A program made the translations under genes and the position numbers. Positions 1 to 9,654 of a stretch of 64,000 nt of DNA are shown here, piece after piece. The stretch comes from Limnephilus marmoratus. Its lineage: Eukaryota; Arthropoda; Insecta; Trichoptera; Limnephilidae. The notes beneath the pieces were generated by a model that did no database searches, was not told the origin of the DNA, and saw only the letters and a program-made list of their open reading frames with translations. Numbering within the stretch: position 1 is the first letter of the stretch; each line of letters opens with the position of its first letter. The DNA is taken from positions 65,219,072 through 65,283,071 of the forward strand of contig OU862907.1 in the NCBI GenBank assembly GCA_917880885.1, in the 5' to 3' direction.

Positions 1-282
1 AAATCTCGAAAACGGCTGGGCCGATTTAGGTGATTTTGGTTTTGAAATGTTTGTCGTAGTCCAGGGAAGGTTTAAACGGTGAGAAAAAATGGAAAAATGA
101 GGAAGATAGTAAACACAACAATTTCATTTTCCCATACAAACTGTTCTACCTACTTTCCTGTCAATCATTTGAGAGGTGGGGGGGGGGATGGGGGAAGTGG
201 AGTGGGGAGAGGGTGAGTGGAGGAGGCGGAGTGGGAATCACCCTAATACCATGCGAGCGAAGCTATGGGGAAAATGCTAGCG
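1..282 (-). repeat. Terminal fragment of an interspersed repeat with a poly-G tract
   Basis: Positions 1-100 are the reverse complement of 14975-15065 (shared words such as GGCTGGGCCGATTTAG and the GTCCAGGGAAGG block), so this is a dispersed element in minus orientation. A G-rich tract lies at 178-232, and the copy ends near 282 in GCTAGC. Several other repeats here start with CTAGC in the opposite orientation. The superfamily is not certain. Its left part lies outside the window. Confidence 0.6.
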
Positions 283-286
283 TTTT

Positions 287-502
287 ATGGGCAATCAAGA
301 TGCGGAAGTTGAAAGGCGTTGTGCTCATAATCCAACAGTGAAACGAATCATTGTCCAAGAACTGCAAATGTTTCTTCATCAGAACAATGATTTAGTAAAA
401 ATGTTCAAAATGGCATTAGATCGTACGCCATTGGATTGCCATAACACTAAACGAAACACGGATCTATGTGAGTTTGTTACTCTTTCACGCAAAAACTACT
501 GA
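287..502 (+). pseudogene. Helitron Rep/helicase protein fragment (N-terminal side)
   Basis: A 71-codon open stretch contains IVQELQMFLHQNNDLVKMFK followed by ALDRTP. This pattern is typical of the segment just before the Helitron_like_N (rolling-circle Rep) domain in animal Helitron proteins, where a variant of 'QELQ..LH..N.LV..FK.AL' is followed by a basic region. Only this segment survives. After about residue 60 the frame runs into unrelated sequence and a stop, and no Rep HUH motif or helicase follows. It is therefore a decayed fragment. The identification rests on motif memory, not on a search. Confidence 0.6.
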
Positions 503-539
503 ATGGATTTTAATGAAACTTTACAATAACATAGCTCAT

Positions 540-790
540 ACATCAGAATAACATATACAAGCTCTGGCAACATGAAATTTGTATAAAAAAATTGCAATAG
601 GTGGTACGCGAGCTGTTTGAAAACTGAATGTATCGGGAATGAATTTATGGAATGCAGGAGGGGGGAGGGGAACCTGGGAGGGCGGGACACTCGGGAGGGT
701 AGAGGGGATCTCGGGAGGGGGATCCGCGGGAGGGGGGAGGCGAATACAGGAGGGGAGAGGGAACTCGGGAGGGGGGTTCATTAAAATGTA
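540..790 (-). repeat. CT-rich interspersed repeat, copy 1 (inverted)
   Basis: On the minus strand this reads as a C/T-rich block, a conserved core (CATTCAGTTTTCAAACAGCT, a GTGCCACCTATTGCAA-like word, ATACAAATTTCATG) and GCCAGAGCT. The same series occurs on the plus strand at about 9655-10095, 10100-10915, 21915-22265 and 40430-40690. It is non-coding; the open frames across the block are an effect of pyrimidine bias. Confidence 0.75.
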
Positions 791-885
791 CTTACTTACT
801 GGCTTTTACGTTACCCGGTGTATACTGTAATATTTTTTTTTCTTGAAGTTTTTCTTATCAAATAAATAATATATTATGTATTTAA

Positions 886-1105
886 TTAAATGAAGACAAT
901 ATTAGCAAAACTCAATCGAAATGTGGAGACAGAAAAATCAGAAAAAGATATTGGCACCTCTGGGACTCGAACCCAGAGCACTTATCATGTAAGCAAATGG
1001 TCCTGGGTTCGAGTCCCTGAGGTGCCAATATCTTTTTTTCTGATTTTTCTATCTCCACATTTTCGATTGAATTTCGCTAAGATTGTCTTCATTTTATTAA
1101 ATATT
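886..1105. repeat. Palindromic tRNA-derived SINE (two arms head to head)
   Basis: The left arm (886-981) and right arm (about 1010-1102) are near-perfect inverted copies. They share GATATTGGCACCTC..GGGACTCGAACCCAG and its complement, plus the tail AAGACAATATTAGC. Each arm carries a tRNA B-box-like GGTTCGAGTCC. Related single-arm copies with the same body lie at 26940-27130 and 47690-47870. The loop is only about 28 nt, so the whole unit could fold into one long hairpin. Confidence 0.75.
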
Positions 1106-1548
1106 ATAATTTGAGATTTAACTCGTATAGTTAAAAATTAAAATTAAATATATTATGTAATTGGACGTTAAAACAGAAAGTACCTACTTATTATTAATCT
1201 GTTTTAATAAAAGTATTCCAATATTAACTGATTCATTCTCTATTTATTTCCAAGAACATATGTTTTTCATTGTGCCTGTGTTTTCATTAGCTACAGTTGT
1301 GTTAATGGTTACATCCATAATCATACATTATTTTATGCAGTAGCGTTTGGGGCGCATTGGGTGACCTCTCCAGCCGGACTCTCCCAGCCCATCGCCTTGC
1401 ACCGCAGTGGGTGGGTTGGATTCATACGTCCGTCACTCCTGTACACTCTGATCCCCAGCTTTCCTACCCATCCCTCATACCTTTTCCTTCCCGGACCTTC
1501 CTTTCTTCTAATAACCCCAAAAAAAAAAAAAAAAAACCATATAAAATC

Positions 1549-4497
1549 ATGAATTGCACAAACAACAGTAATATCACTATCACAACGGCGAGAAGCAGGA
1601 GTCCCCGGTGCAGGCCAAAGCTGTTGGTGAATTTCACCAACATTCGCGGCCTGCACAAAAACTTAAACTTCGTCCACCAACACCTTCTCTCCCAACGCCC
1701 TAACCTTCTCTTCCTTTCCGAAACGCAGATAGCCGAGCCTACAGACGCCACCTATCTGGATTGCCCGGGCTTCACCCTCGTTGGCAAATTCAGATCCAAA
1801 GGAGGTGTCTGTCTCTTCAGCCGAGCTGACGTCAACTGTGTGCGACTGTTGAATCTGGAGAACTCCAGATTCGACGTAATGTGGGTGCGTGTCAATCTTG
1901 CCAGTACGGTAAGATTTTACGCGTGTCTATACCGCTCACCGAACCTTAGCGTTTCAGATACGTCCGAACTCTTCAAACATCTAAGTAATACTATTGATGA
2001 CCTCTTGCCCCGCTTCCCTACGGCAGAGTTTCTGGTCCTGGGGGACTTCAATGTTCATAACGAACCTTGGTTAAAGTTCTCAGGACCAACGGACTCGGCT
2101 GGACGAGAGGCGGAATCCTTTGCCCTCTGCCATGGACTGGAGCAAATGGTTCAGGGGCCGACAAGGGTTCCTGATGTCCAGACTCACCGCTCCAATCTGT
2201 TAGATTTGTTTTTAACCACTGTGCCACACGGCTACAAGATTGACGTCACAGCGCCTTTAGGATCGTCCGACCACTGCCTGGTGACGACGTCAATCCCCGT
2301 AACCTTCAGACCGCCAAACGAGCGGCTGAAGAGAAAAGTGTGGCACTATAGATCAGCAGATTGGTTTGGTCTGCGGGCACATTTTAATGCTTTCCCGTGG
2401 TCAGCTGTCTGTTTTCGGACCTCGGATCCCTCAAGATGTGCCCAGGAAATTGGTGAAGTCATCACATCCGCGATGGATGGCTTCATCCAATCCACTGTTA
2501 AAGAAACTGGTGTGGGCTCAAAGCCGTGGTTCAGTCGACAATGCTCTGAAGCAGTGCGACGAAAAAACGCGGCTTACCGAGCCTACAACACATCTCGAAC
2601 GTCCGAAAACAGAACAGAATATAACAAAATGGCAAAGGAAAGCAAGAGGATCATTAATAGGTCTAAATTCGAGCACGACCTGCAGATCAGTAGAAAGCTG
2701 GCTGCCTGCCCGCACGGCAGCAGAGCGTTCTGGTCGCTTGCGGGCTCAATAGGTCGCAATTTCTGCAAATCCAGTCTGCCACCTCTTACCAGACCTGACG
2801 GCTCTCTAGCAAATACCGCCGCCGAAAAGGCTAACTTATTAGGCAAAATGTTCGCGGAAAACTCGACCCTCGATGATCAAGGTGCTACCCCGCCATCGGT
2901 TCCTCACTGCGGTTTTCATATGAAAAAGCTGAGGATCCGGCATCGGGATGTACTCCAAGTCTTACGAGGGCTTGATATTAATAAAGCTAGTGGGCCTGAC
3001 GGAATACCTGCCCTGGTATTGCAGAGGTGCGCTGCAGAAATAGCTCCAATTTTGACGAAGCTTTTCAAAATGTCCCTGAAGTCTGGTTCTGTGCCCTCTG
3101 GTTGGAAAAAAGCGATCATTCACCCTATTCCAAAGAAGGGTGACCGCTCCAACCCAGCCAACTACCGCCCCATAGCGATCACATCAGTTCTGTCTAAGGT
3201 AATGGAACGTGTGATCAACGACAAACTGCTCACATACCTCGAGAAGAACAAAATTATTAACGACCGTCAATACGGATTCCGGCGGAACCGCTCGTGCGGT
3301 GATCTTCTCGCGTATGTGACGCATGTTTGGGGGCGGTGCCTGGAACGTTTTGGTGAGACCCAAACGGTTGCACTGGATATTTCCAAGGCCTTTGACCGGG
3401 TTTGGCACCGAGGGCTTGTCAACAAACTGCTTTCTTACGGACTTCCCGCATCCTTGTGTAAGTGGATTGCCGACTTTTTGAGGGAGAGGTCGATTCAGGT
3501 GGTTGCTGACGGTTTCACCTCTTCTTCGCATTCGATAAATGCTGGCGTCCCACAGGGATCGGTTCTGTCACCGACTTTGTTTCTGTTGCACATCAATGAC
3601 CTCTTGTCATGTGCACCGATTCATTGTTACGCGGATGACAGTACAGTCCATGATAGCTTTTTGTTTGACAAGCCCCCAAAGGGCACACAAACTCCAATAG
3701 CTCGGAGGGCTTTGAAGCAAAGAATGGACGGTTACCTCGAGAGTATTTTCTCTTGGGGTAAGAATAACCTCGTCGAATTTAATGTTTCAAAGACCCAATC
3801 ATGTTTGATAACGTCTAAAAGGGATCGAAATGAAAATCTAGTCTCCTTCAACGGAAGCAACCTTCCGAACAGGACCTCCATTGATATGCTTGGTGTAACT
3901 CTAAGTGACCAGCTCAGGTACGGGGGCTCCATCGAAACCAGAGTTAAGTTAGCCTCTCAGAAACTGGGCGTACTGTACAGGGCCCGCAGATACTTTAATA
4001 GTACCCAACTGCTAACCCTGTACAAATCGCAAGTGCGCCCCACGGTTGAATTTGGCAGCCACCTCTGGTCTGGAGCTCCAAAATACCTAAAAAAAACCCT
4101 TGACTCTGTGCAGAAACGGGCGGTCCGTTTGATAGATTCTCCCATCCTAACAGACGGACTGCAATCTTTAGAGCATAGGCGTCAGGTGGGAATGCTGTCC
4201 TTGTTCTACCGGTATTACAATGGAAGATGCTCCGAGGAACTAGCATCATTGATCCCCTCGGCTCCGGTGCATAGTCGGGAAACACGCCAAACACGCGCCC
4301 AACATTTGTACACGGTTGACATTACTCACATGAGAACGGGTCGTTTCTATGACTCGTTCTTGAGTTCAACGGCTCGGCTGTGGAACGATTTGCCGGCCTC
4401 TGTGTTTCCTCCCTCCTACAACATGGGTCTCTTCAAGACCCATGTTCACTCCTTCCTTTCCTCAAAGAGACCCTCCACACAGCATCTACAAAGATGA
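1549..4497 (+). CDS. Endonuclease-reverse transcriptase polyprotein of the LINE
   Basis: This protein would nick the target DNA and copy the element RNA in place (target-primed reverse transcription). From the ATG at 1549 there are 982 residues without a stop. The N-terminal part is an apurinic-type endonuclease with LSETQ (metal-binding Glu), YRSPN, GDFNVHNEPW and the SSDHC end motif. The RT follows with NYRPIAITSVLSKVMERV, QYGFRRNRS, ALDISKAFDRVWH, GVPQGSVLSPTLFLLHINDL and the active site CYADD. A C-terminal thumb-like segment ends near ..STARLWNDLP. The frame is also open upstream to an ATG at 1357, but that part crosses the leader and a poly-A/Lys run. MNCTNNSN at 1549 is therefore the likelier start. 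There is no RNase H and no separate ORF1 in this copy. It appears intact and may be recently active. Confidence 0.9.
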   Translation: MNCTNNSNITITTARSRSPRCRPKLLVNFTNIRGLHKNLNFVHQHLLSQRPNLLFLSETQIAEPTDATYLDCPGFTLVGKFRSKGGVCLFSRADVNCVRLLNLENSRFDVMWVRVNLASTVRFYACLYRSPNLSVSDTSELFKHLSNTIDDLLPRFPTAEFLVLGDFNVHNEPWLKFSGPTDSAGREAESFALCHGLEQMVQGPTRVPDVQTHRSNLLDLFLTTVPHGYKIDVTAPLGSSDHCLVTTSIPVTFRPPNERLKRKVWHYRSADWFGLRAHFNAFPWSAVCFRTSDPSRCAQEIGEVITSAMDGFIQSTVKETGVGSKPWFSRQCSEAVRRKNAAYRAYNTSRTSENRTEYNKMAKESKRIINRSKFEHDLQISRKLAACPHGSRAFWSLAGSIGRNFCKSSLPPLTRPDGSLANTAAEKANLLGKMFAENSTLDDQGATPPSVPHCGFHMKKLRIRHRDVLQVLRGLDINKASGPDGIPALVLQRCAAEIAPILTKLFKMSLKSGSVPSGWKKAIIHPIPKKGDRSNPANYRPIAITSVLSKVMERVINDKLLTYLEKNKIINDRQYGFRRNRSCGDLLAYVTHVWGRCLERFGETQTVALDISKAFDRVWHRGLVNKLLSYGLPASLCKWIADFLRERSIQVVADGFTSSSHSINAGVPQGSVLSPTLFLLHINDLLSCAPIHCYADDSTVHDSFLFDKPPKGTQTPIARRALKQRMDGYLESIFSWGKNNLVEFNVSKTQSCLITSKRDRNENLVSFNGSNLPNRTSIDMLGVTLSDQLRYGGSIETRVKLASQKLGVLYRARRYFNSTQLLTLYKSQVRPTVEFGSHLWSGAPKYLKKTLDSVQKRAVRLIDSPILTDGLQSLEHRRQVGMLSLFYRYYNGRCSEELASLIPSAPVHSRETRQTRAQHLYTVDITHMRTGRFYDSFLSSTARLWNDLPASVFPPSYNMGLFKTHVHSFLSSKRPSTQHLQR

Positions 4498-4499
4498 CA

Positions 4500-4534
4500 T
4501 AGGCCCTGAGGGAAATTATTTTCCTCAGGGCCTC
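4500..4534 (+). promoter_or_regulatory. 3'-terminal hairpin of the LINE (likely RT recognition structure)
   Basis: GGCCCTGAGG (4502-4511) pairs perfectly with CCTCAGGGCC (4523-4532). Four further A-U/G-U pairs close a small loop. The hairpin sits just before the A-tail and is retained in the non-autonomous derivative at 32408-32438. In stringent-type LINEs the 3' hairpin is the element's own RT binding site; that role here is inference. Confidence 0.65.
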
Positions 4535-4731
4535 CTGTGTGGTGTTAATGTAAAAAAAAAAAAAAAAAAAATTTTGCTTTGGGTAAGTTGTTAATTCTAA
4601 ACTATATTATCTTATTTATTACTTTTCTTTTCCTATGGTCCTACTAACATCAACATTCTAGTTATATTTCTAAGCATTCTAATATTCAATCAAAGATCTA
4701 GTGTTATTTAATAAATTCATGTTTTTTTCGT

Positions 4732-4792
4732 TAATAAATAATACCGGTCTGAACACTGTGCCCTGTGGTACGCCATAGTTCAATGTTTTTTG
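4732..4792 (-). pseudogene. Reverse transcriptase motif remnant
   Basis: The minus strand reads NYGVPQGTVFRPVLF, the RT motif GVPQGT.LGP.LF. Nothing else of the element is recognisable on either side, apart from AT-rich sequence. It is a very short relic of a different LINE from the one just upstream. Confidence 0.6.
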
Positions 4793-5148
4793 ACCGCATT
4801 ATAAGAATTTTTATCTCCACTATTCTGGAATGTCTACGGAACACAATGCATTTTTTTCGATAAATTGTTATATTTTGTTAACAAACTTTCGCATTTAAAA
4901 TATTAGTATGTATGGGTCATTAGAGAAATCGATTTTTCACGATTTTAGAGGAACCTTTGGCATTTATTTGGGAGGTAATCAATGAAATAATAACGGAGGC
5001 CGTGGTGTGCCTGGGAATGAGTACTTACACTACAGTAGAACAGAGTATTGTATTGTGTTATTGACGCTCGTTGTTGAAATGAATCTTGAAATATTATTTT
5101 ACATCTATCGTGAAGTGCATTGGAAAATAATTAATATCTTTTTTACAG

Positions 5149-5270
5149 AAAAAAGCAACTTAACATGAAGCCATTTGTATCAATATTGGTTGTTGGTCTT
5201 TTCTTCAAGGTTATTTCGGCCAATAAAGTGAGTGTAACAAATGAAAAGGAATGCGATACTTCTGGCGGTG
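5149..5270 (+). CDS. Candidate host exon encoding a signal peptide
   Basis: A splice-acceptor-like TTTTTTACAG precedes 5149. An ATG lies at 5165. Its 35 codons (MKPFVSILVVGLFFKVISAN, then KVSVTNEKECDTSGG) run exactly into a consensus donor, G|GTAAGT, at 5271. The protein start has Lys at position 2, a hydrophobic core VSILVVGLFF and a plausible signal-peptidase site after ISA or SAN. This looks like the first coding exon of a secreted protein, ending in phase 1. The next exon is not obvious. The exons starting at 37361 and 59909 both accept phase 1. No repeat copy of this sequence is seen elsewhere in the window, which favours host origin. The family is not recognised. Confidence 0.5.
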
Positions 5271-5289
5271 GTAAGTTCTAAAACACATT

Positions 5290-5600
5290 TATTTTAAACA
5301 AAGACAAATAAGACCATATTGAATTAACTGCTACTACCATTACTCATATTGTAGTTCAAAGATTCTCACCCTTTTTTTGCCCACCGCCCACTTTGAGAAT
5401 ATTATTTTTTCTAGCGCCCCCTAACTCATGAATTTAAAACAGCAATTGTCGTCACTGTTAAAATTAACACAACGGGGGAGGGGGGGGATGGGATGGGGCA
5501 AGATGAGATATAATAAATATAATCATAATAATAATAAAAATTATTAATTTCTTACATCCTTACAAATTTAAGTTTATTACATATAAGAAATAACGCCATA
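5290..5600. other. AT-rich non-coding stretch
   Basis: This is probably intron following the donor at 5271. It holds a G-rich run near 5475-5490 and simple AT-rich sequence. I see no gene or recognisable element. Confidence 0.4.
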
Positions 5601-5629
5601 TAAATATTTTACAAAAAAATGTTTAGAAA

Positions 5630-6349
5630 TATTTGTACGTAAAGGAAATTTCAAGAAATATGGCAATTTCAAAAAAATATCAAGCGGTGATGAAGATTTC
5701 GTCAATTTTCAGGAATCAAAAGAATTTCCCTTTTGAATCTCTCCTCACTGACGCCAAATATATCAATCTCGGAGGAGATTTGGTTCAGGAGCAACATATT
5801 CCTCCCTACCGGGAGAAACATTGGCAGGTTAGTCCCACAGTCAAGAAGTACAAATTATCCATGAAGACGCTGTCTAAGATAGTCATCTTGAACATAGAGA
5901 CTCACGCGCTCCAACATGTTTGAGTTCTCAATATAGCCTTGCAGCAACCTGAATAAGTGGGTGGCGGCATACTCCTCTCTTTTGAGCTGCAGGGAGTGAA
6001 GTCCCAGCATGCCCAGAAGAAAGTCCGTCGGGTAGAGCCATAGATAGTGGCCATACTCCCTCATGTAGAAAAATCTTAGAGACATTTTTTGAACCCTCTC
6101 CAACATGAGGGAGCACCAGATAAGCGAACCACTCTCCAGCCTTCTGCGGACCAGGGAGAAGTATAAAATCTTCAGAGCACGGGTATCCTGAAAAACTCTG
6201 ACGGTTCGGAGAACAAACCCCAACATTTTTAAGGCCGACTGACACACTCCTTCGATATGAGGTCGAAATGTCAACTTACTTTCATACATAATCCCAAGAT
6301 CCTTTATATTTGAAACTCATTTGAGATTATGATCGAGCATAGTGTACCT
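5630..6349 (-). pseudogene. LINE relic, RT C-terminal part (left half, split by a hAT element)
   Basis: Read on the minus strand, 6289-5855 gives a thumb/C-terminal RT region: ESKLTFRPHIEGVCQSALKM, ..LGFVLRT.., ILYFSLVRRRLESGSLIW. A frameshift then leads into a matching continuation down to about 5690. The upstream RT part of the same relic lies at 8257-8460, on the other side of the inserted hAT element at 6358-8248. The sequence is non-functional, with frameshifts and an interruption. Confidence 0.75.
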
Positions 6350-6357
6350 GTGGTAGG

Positions 6358-8248
6358 CAGAGCCGGATTAACCATGTCGGGGCCCCTAGGCAATGCACTT
6401 CTCGGGGCCCCCTTACCAATGACGGACTAAGGGGGGGGGGGGTTGAAGGGGCCTTCAAACGCCTCCTCGTTCCCTTGATCAAATCGTTAACAAGGCTTTA
6501 AAAACTAACGAAGTACAGCGTTCGTAAATCGGAGCAAAACTAACGAAGGTACAGCGTTGCGCAAGCGACCGGCCCTCATGCTCGATTCAAGTAGATATAT
6601 TTCGAGTATAAAAAAATTAAAATCGGTTTTCTCGCAAACAAGATATCTAAAGTTTGCGAACATCATAACTCAAAATCTTGACTGATGCTTTTGAATGTTT
6701 GTACAAATATAGATTCACCGAAATTTTTTAGCAAAAATCGCGTTTTTCACTTCAAAAAAAAAATCCCTCTTGACTACCTAGGAAAACATATTACCCTTTA
6801 AACGCATTTCGATTTTTTTGTTTTAAATGATCCGGCGACTAGTTATGGAGTTCACCGCATAACAACTTTTTTTCGAGGCGCCTCCGGAGATTCGCTCTCA
6901 TGGACTTATTTATTGATATTTTTAATTTAAATATTTTCAAAGATACTTCAGATGTTATACTATAAAGTGTGTATGAAATAAATAAAACCAACATTATTCA
7001 TATCTAAAAAAAATCACGACAATATACCTTTAAAACCTTACCCCCCTTAAGGCACCAGGACACTGTAAAAAATACCTTTTTAATTTTTTTATATCATTTT
7101 CTGAAAGATGCATTTGTTAAAAATGCTCTTACCAAATGTTTTAAAGAAATTCAAAAAATTGACGGAGATACAGCATTTTATGTGAAACCATTTAAAACAG
7201 TTTGTTTCTTGAATTATCCTTCAGCAAAACGTTGAATGCGTTTTTCTCGAAACTACGTTTTTCAATTTGGTTGACAACATATTAGAAAAACTAAATATCC
7301 GATTTGCATGTACTAAGTCTTAAACAATCCATTCACTAGCCCCCCAGAGTCAGAGGCCCGTGTGAACTGATAAAAAACTTGTAAAATTAAATCAACTTCG
7401 GTAAGGGGGGGGGGGGGGGGGGTTCATTCAACTTTGCCGCCCCGGGCTTCTGACGGGTCCACGCCACTGCACTTCACCGTTTTCTAACTTCCAAAATTAT
7501 TTTTTTTTACCAAAACGTAATTTTATTCATAATTAATCTGTTCTTTTGCTACATTACGAAACGTATGCCATCCACCCCATATGCCACCCCATTCAATAAA
7601 AAAACGAATACAATACATCAAAATACAATAACCATTTATTGCACATAAAAGGACACATACATAGAGACAAAAATATATATTATTAAAAAAAAACATTACA
7701 ATGAGCCGTCTTGTCACTAAAGTGATCTCTTCCAGACAACCTTTCCCAAAGAATTTTAGCAAGCAGATAGTTAGTGCATACTGAAGCTTGTACAACATTT
7801 ATATTTTAAACATATAATTAGAAATAAAACAAAACAAGCGCCAATATAAGCCACACACGGCACCTTCAATCACTTCAGATACTAAGTAATGTTGCAACAA
7901 AAAGAAGGAAAGAAAAGTAAAACACAACTATGTTTATATATTTGTTTTAATTATAGACTTTTTATTTATTATTTGTGCATGATGTGAACATTAGTTATTT
8001 AATGGGTTATAACCTAAATATTATAATTTGTTGTTTTCTTTAATGCATGTACCTAATGTACCTAATGTTATTAACCTGTAAATGTTCCTAATAAAAAATA
8101 AAAAATAAACATCTTAAAAGCTGACTTTTTCCGAAACTTCGTTACTCACTAATTGAAGCACATCATTTTTTCTCGGGACGCGGGGCCCCTAGCCGATGCG
8201 GGGCCCCTAGGCAGTTGCCTACTCTGTCTTAGGGATAATCCGGTACTG
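6358..8248. mobile_element. hAT-type DNA transposon, non-autonomous, with perfect 8-bp TSD
   Basis: The termini are CAGAGCCGGATTAACC at 6358 and GGGATAATCCGGTACTG at 8248, which are imperfect inverted repeats starting CAG..CTG. The target-site duplication GTGGTAGG is present at 6350-6357 and 8249-8256. CAG-type ends plus an 8-bp TSD define the hAT superfamily. No transposase is visible in the 1.9 kb; it holds AT-rich sequence, poly-G tracts near 6430 and 7410, and near its middle (about 7440-7475) another hAT-like terminus (CCACGCCACTG), suggesting an older nested copy. It inserted into the LINE relic whose two halves flank it. Confidence 0.88.
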
Positions 8249-8256
8249 GTGGTAGG

Positions 8257-8460
8257 TGAGCTCTCATTTCAAGAGATTGAAATGAAGCTGGTTTCGTTGA
8301 CTCCATTCTGAAATGTTATCAACATCAGCTTGAAGTCGCAGGCAGTCCTCAATATTTCTTATTAGAAGAAATAAGTTTAGATCGTCAGTGAACAGCGAAA
8401 AGCGAGAAAAACGGATGACTCCAGCAATGTCATTAATGAAAATAATGATAGTCACTTTAA
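8257..8460 (-). pseudogene. LINE relic, RT catalytic part (right half, split by a hAT element)
   Basis: The minus strand encodes FINDIAGVIRFSRFSLFTDD, then LNLFLLIRN, IEDCLRLQADVDNISEWSQ and RNQLHFNLLK. This is the RT segment around the [YF]xDD box, here FTDD instead of FADD. It continues into 6349-5630 once the hAT insertion is discounted. The 17003-17600 relic looks like the same family. Confidence 0.78.
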
Positions 8461-8780
8461 TATTTCATAAGAAAGATTCGCTCTAATGTAATCGCTTATA
8501 AATCTTTGTTTTTTTCATTTTTTATTTTTTACAGATATTTAAAAAAAAAACCTAAGGAGATATATTTTTTTAATTTTATCTATTGTTGAAAATGGTATGA
8601 ACTAATGATATAATGAATGATAACATTTCGTCTGATCTCTTAACACTTTGTTGTTAATTCATATATTTTTATCACTTATTATTTTCTCTGTTTATCATTT
8701 TATTTTTAAATTTTATTATTTTGCTTTTACTTAACTGTTTTGCATGACCGATATTTGCGTGTGTTATTTTTATTAAGAGG
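8460..8780. other. AT-rich stretch without recognisable features
   Basis: Very AT-rich sequence with homopolymer runs. I see no coding signal or clear repeat boundary. Confidence 0.4.
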
Positions 8781-8784
8781 ACAT

Positions 8785-9300
8785 AGGTAGAGAAAACCAG
8801 AAATATGTCATTTTCAAAAAAGTTTTTAGACGTATTGACTCTTTTCCACAAAAAATTATAAATGGATTTCGAAAGATTGTTCTTTTATCTATCATAGTTA
8901 TGTAATAAATTTTTAGAATTTTTTTTAATTTTTAGTATAATAAGGTTATTCCATAGGTCGTTGGCAGATTTGTTAAATTTTCAAAAAAGTTTTTGTATTA
9001 TACCACACCCATTTCAAATAATATAATCATGCAGTAAAATAAATCAATACATTATCTAGCAAAGTTATGTCTTAGAATTTTAATTTTAGTTTCAATAAAA
9101 TCATTAAAAAATATATACGTACATGTGTTTCTTGACGAAAATTAGTCAGTTTGTGTATTTATTTGCGGACTAATAAACTAATATATTTCTGATTTTTTTA
9201 CATACTTATTTTGCTAAGACATTATTGACAAATCATAAATAATTTTGATCGAAAAATAATTTTTGGAAGTATTTAATATTAATTAATTTAAAGCGTCGCA
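8785..9300 (+). repeat. Interspersed repeat, copy A (starts near AGAGAAAACCAGAAATATG)
   Basis: The order of words here (AGAGAAAACCAGAAAT, GACGTATTGA.TCTTTTCCAC, TTTCGAAAGATTGTTCTTTT, ATAATCATGCAGTAAAATAAAT) is repeated at 27455-27960. The first words also occur at 31247-31285. It is non-coding and unclassified. The 27-kb copy begins with ACTAGCTGTTTCCCGGCATG, which suggests the family shares its head with the CT-rich repeats. Confidence 0.65.
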
Positions 9301-9539
9301 TTTCACATTTTTATCATAGCGCCGTAACAGAAATTTCAGAGCTCAGTCGGCCCCCAATCGTGGCCTAGACAAGACGTGTCCGCGCCGCTCTAAATCAAAC
9401 AGTTTGAAATGATGAATTGAATACGAACTTTGAATACCTACGACTTCCTTGTTTCGTATTTGTAAAATCCATAGGTTGACCGAATACTTTCATCCAAAAA
9501 TTTTTGAAATTTCGAATATTTTTTTATTGTTATGTGAAT

Positions 9540-9640
9540 ACTGAACAAGAGTCCCAACTGTTCCAAAATATATATTAAAAAAAAATATATTGTAAATTAT
9601 TGCTACGTTGCACAAGAGTCACAACTGCTCGAAATTTTTT
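9540..9640 (-). repeat. SINE tail fragments (two short pieces)
   Basis: 'CAAGAGTCCCAACTG' and 'CACAAGAGTCACAACTGCTC' match the 3' end region of the 470-bp SINE family (compare 16421-16440). They are separated by AT-rich sequence. Confidence 0.4.
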
Positions 9641-9654
9641 TTTTTATTATTGTC

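Larger units (their letters stand above)
1339..4580 (+). mobile_element. Non-LTR retrotransposon (EN-RT LINE), near full-length
   Basis: A 5' leader (about 1339-1548) precedes one long open reading frame. A 3' UTR with a strong terminal hairpin follows, then an A-tract at 4551-4570. The leader words (CACCGCAGTGGG, GGATTCATACGTCC) and the 3' tail recur in short elements at 15236-15660, 22725-23018 and 32135-32465, which look like non-autonomous derivatives. Partial copies of the coding region lie at 17815-18655 and 28056-28815. The leader here starts abruptly compared with those derivatives, so a little 5' sequence may be missing. No clear target-site duplication was found. The RT signatures place it in the jockey/CR1/I group; I cannot fix the clade. 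Confidence 0.92.

Noticed and set aside
950..1027. Possible functional tRNA gene
   Set aside because: The region is an inverted repeat with a B box in each arm and no cloverleaf acceptor, D or anticodon arms; it is SINE material.
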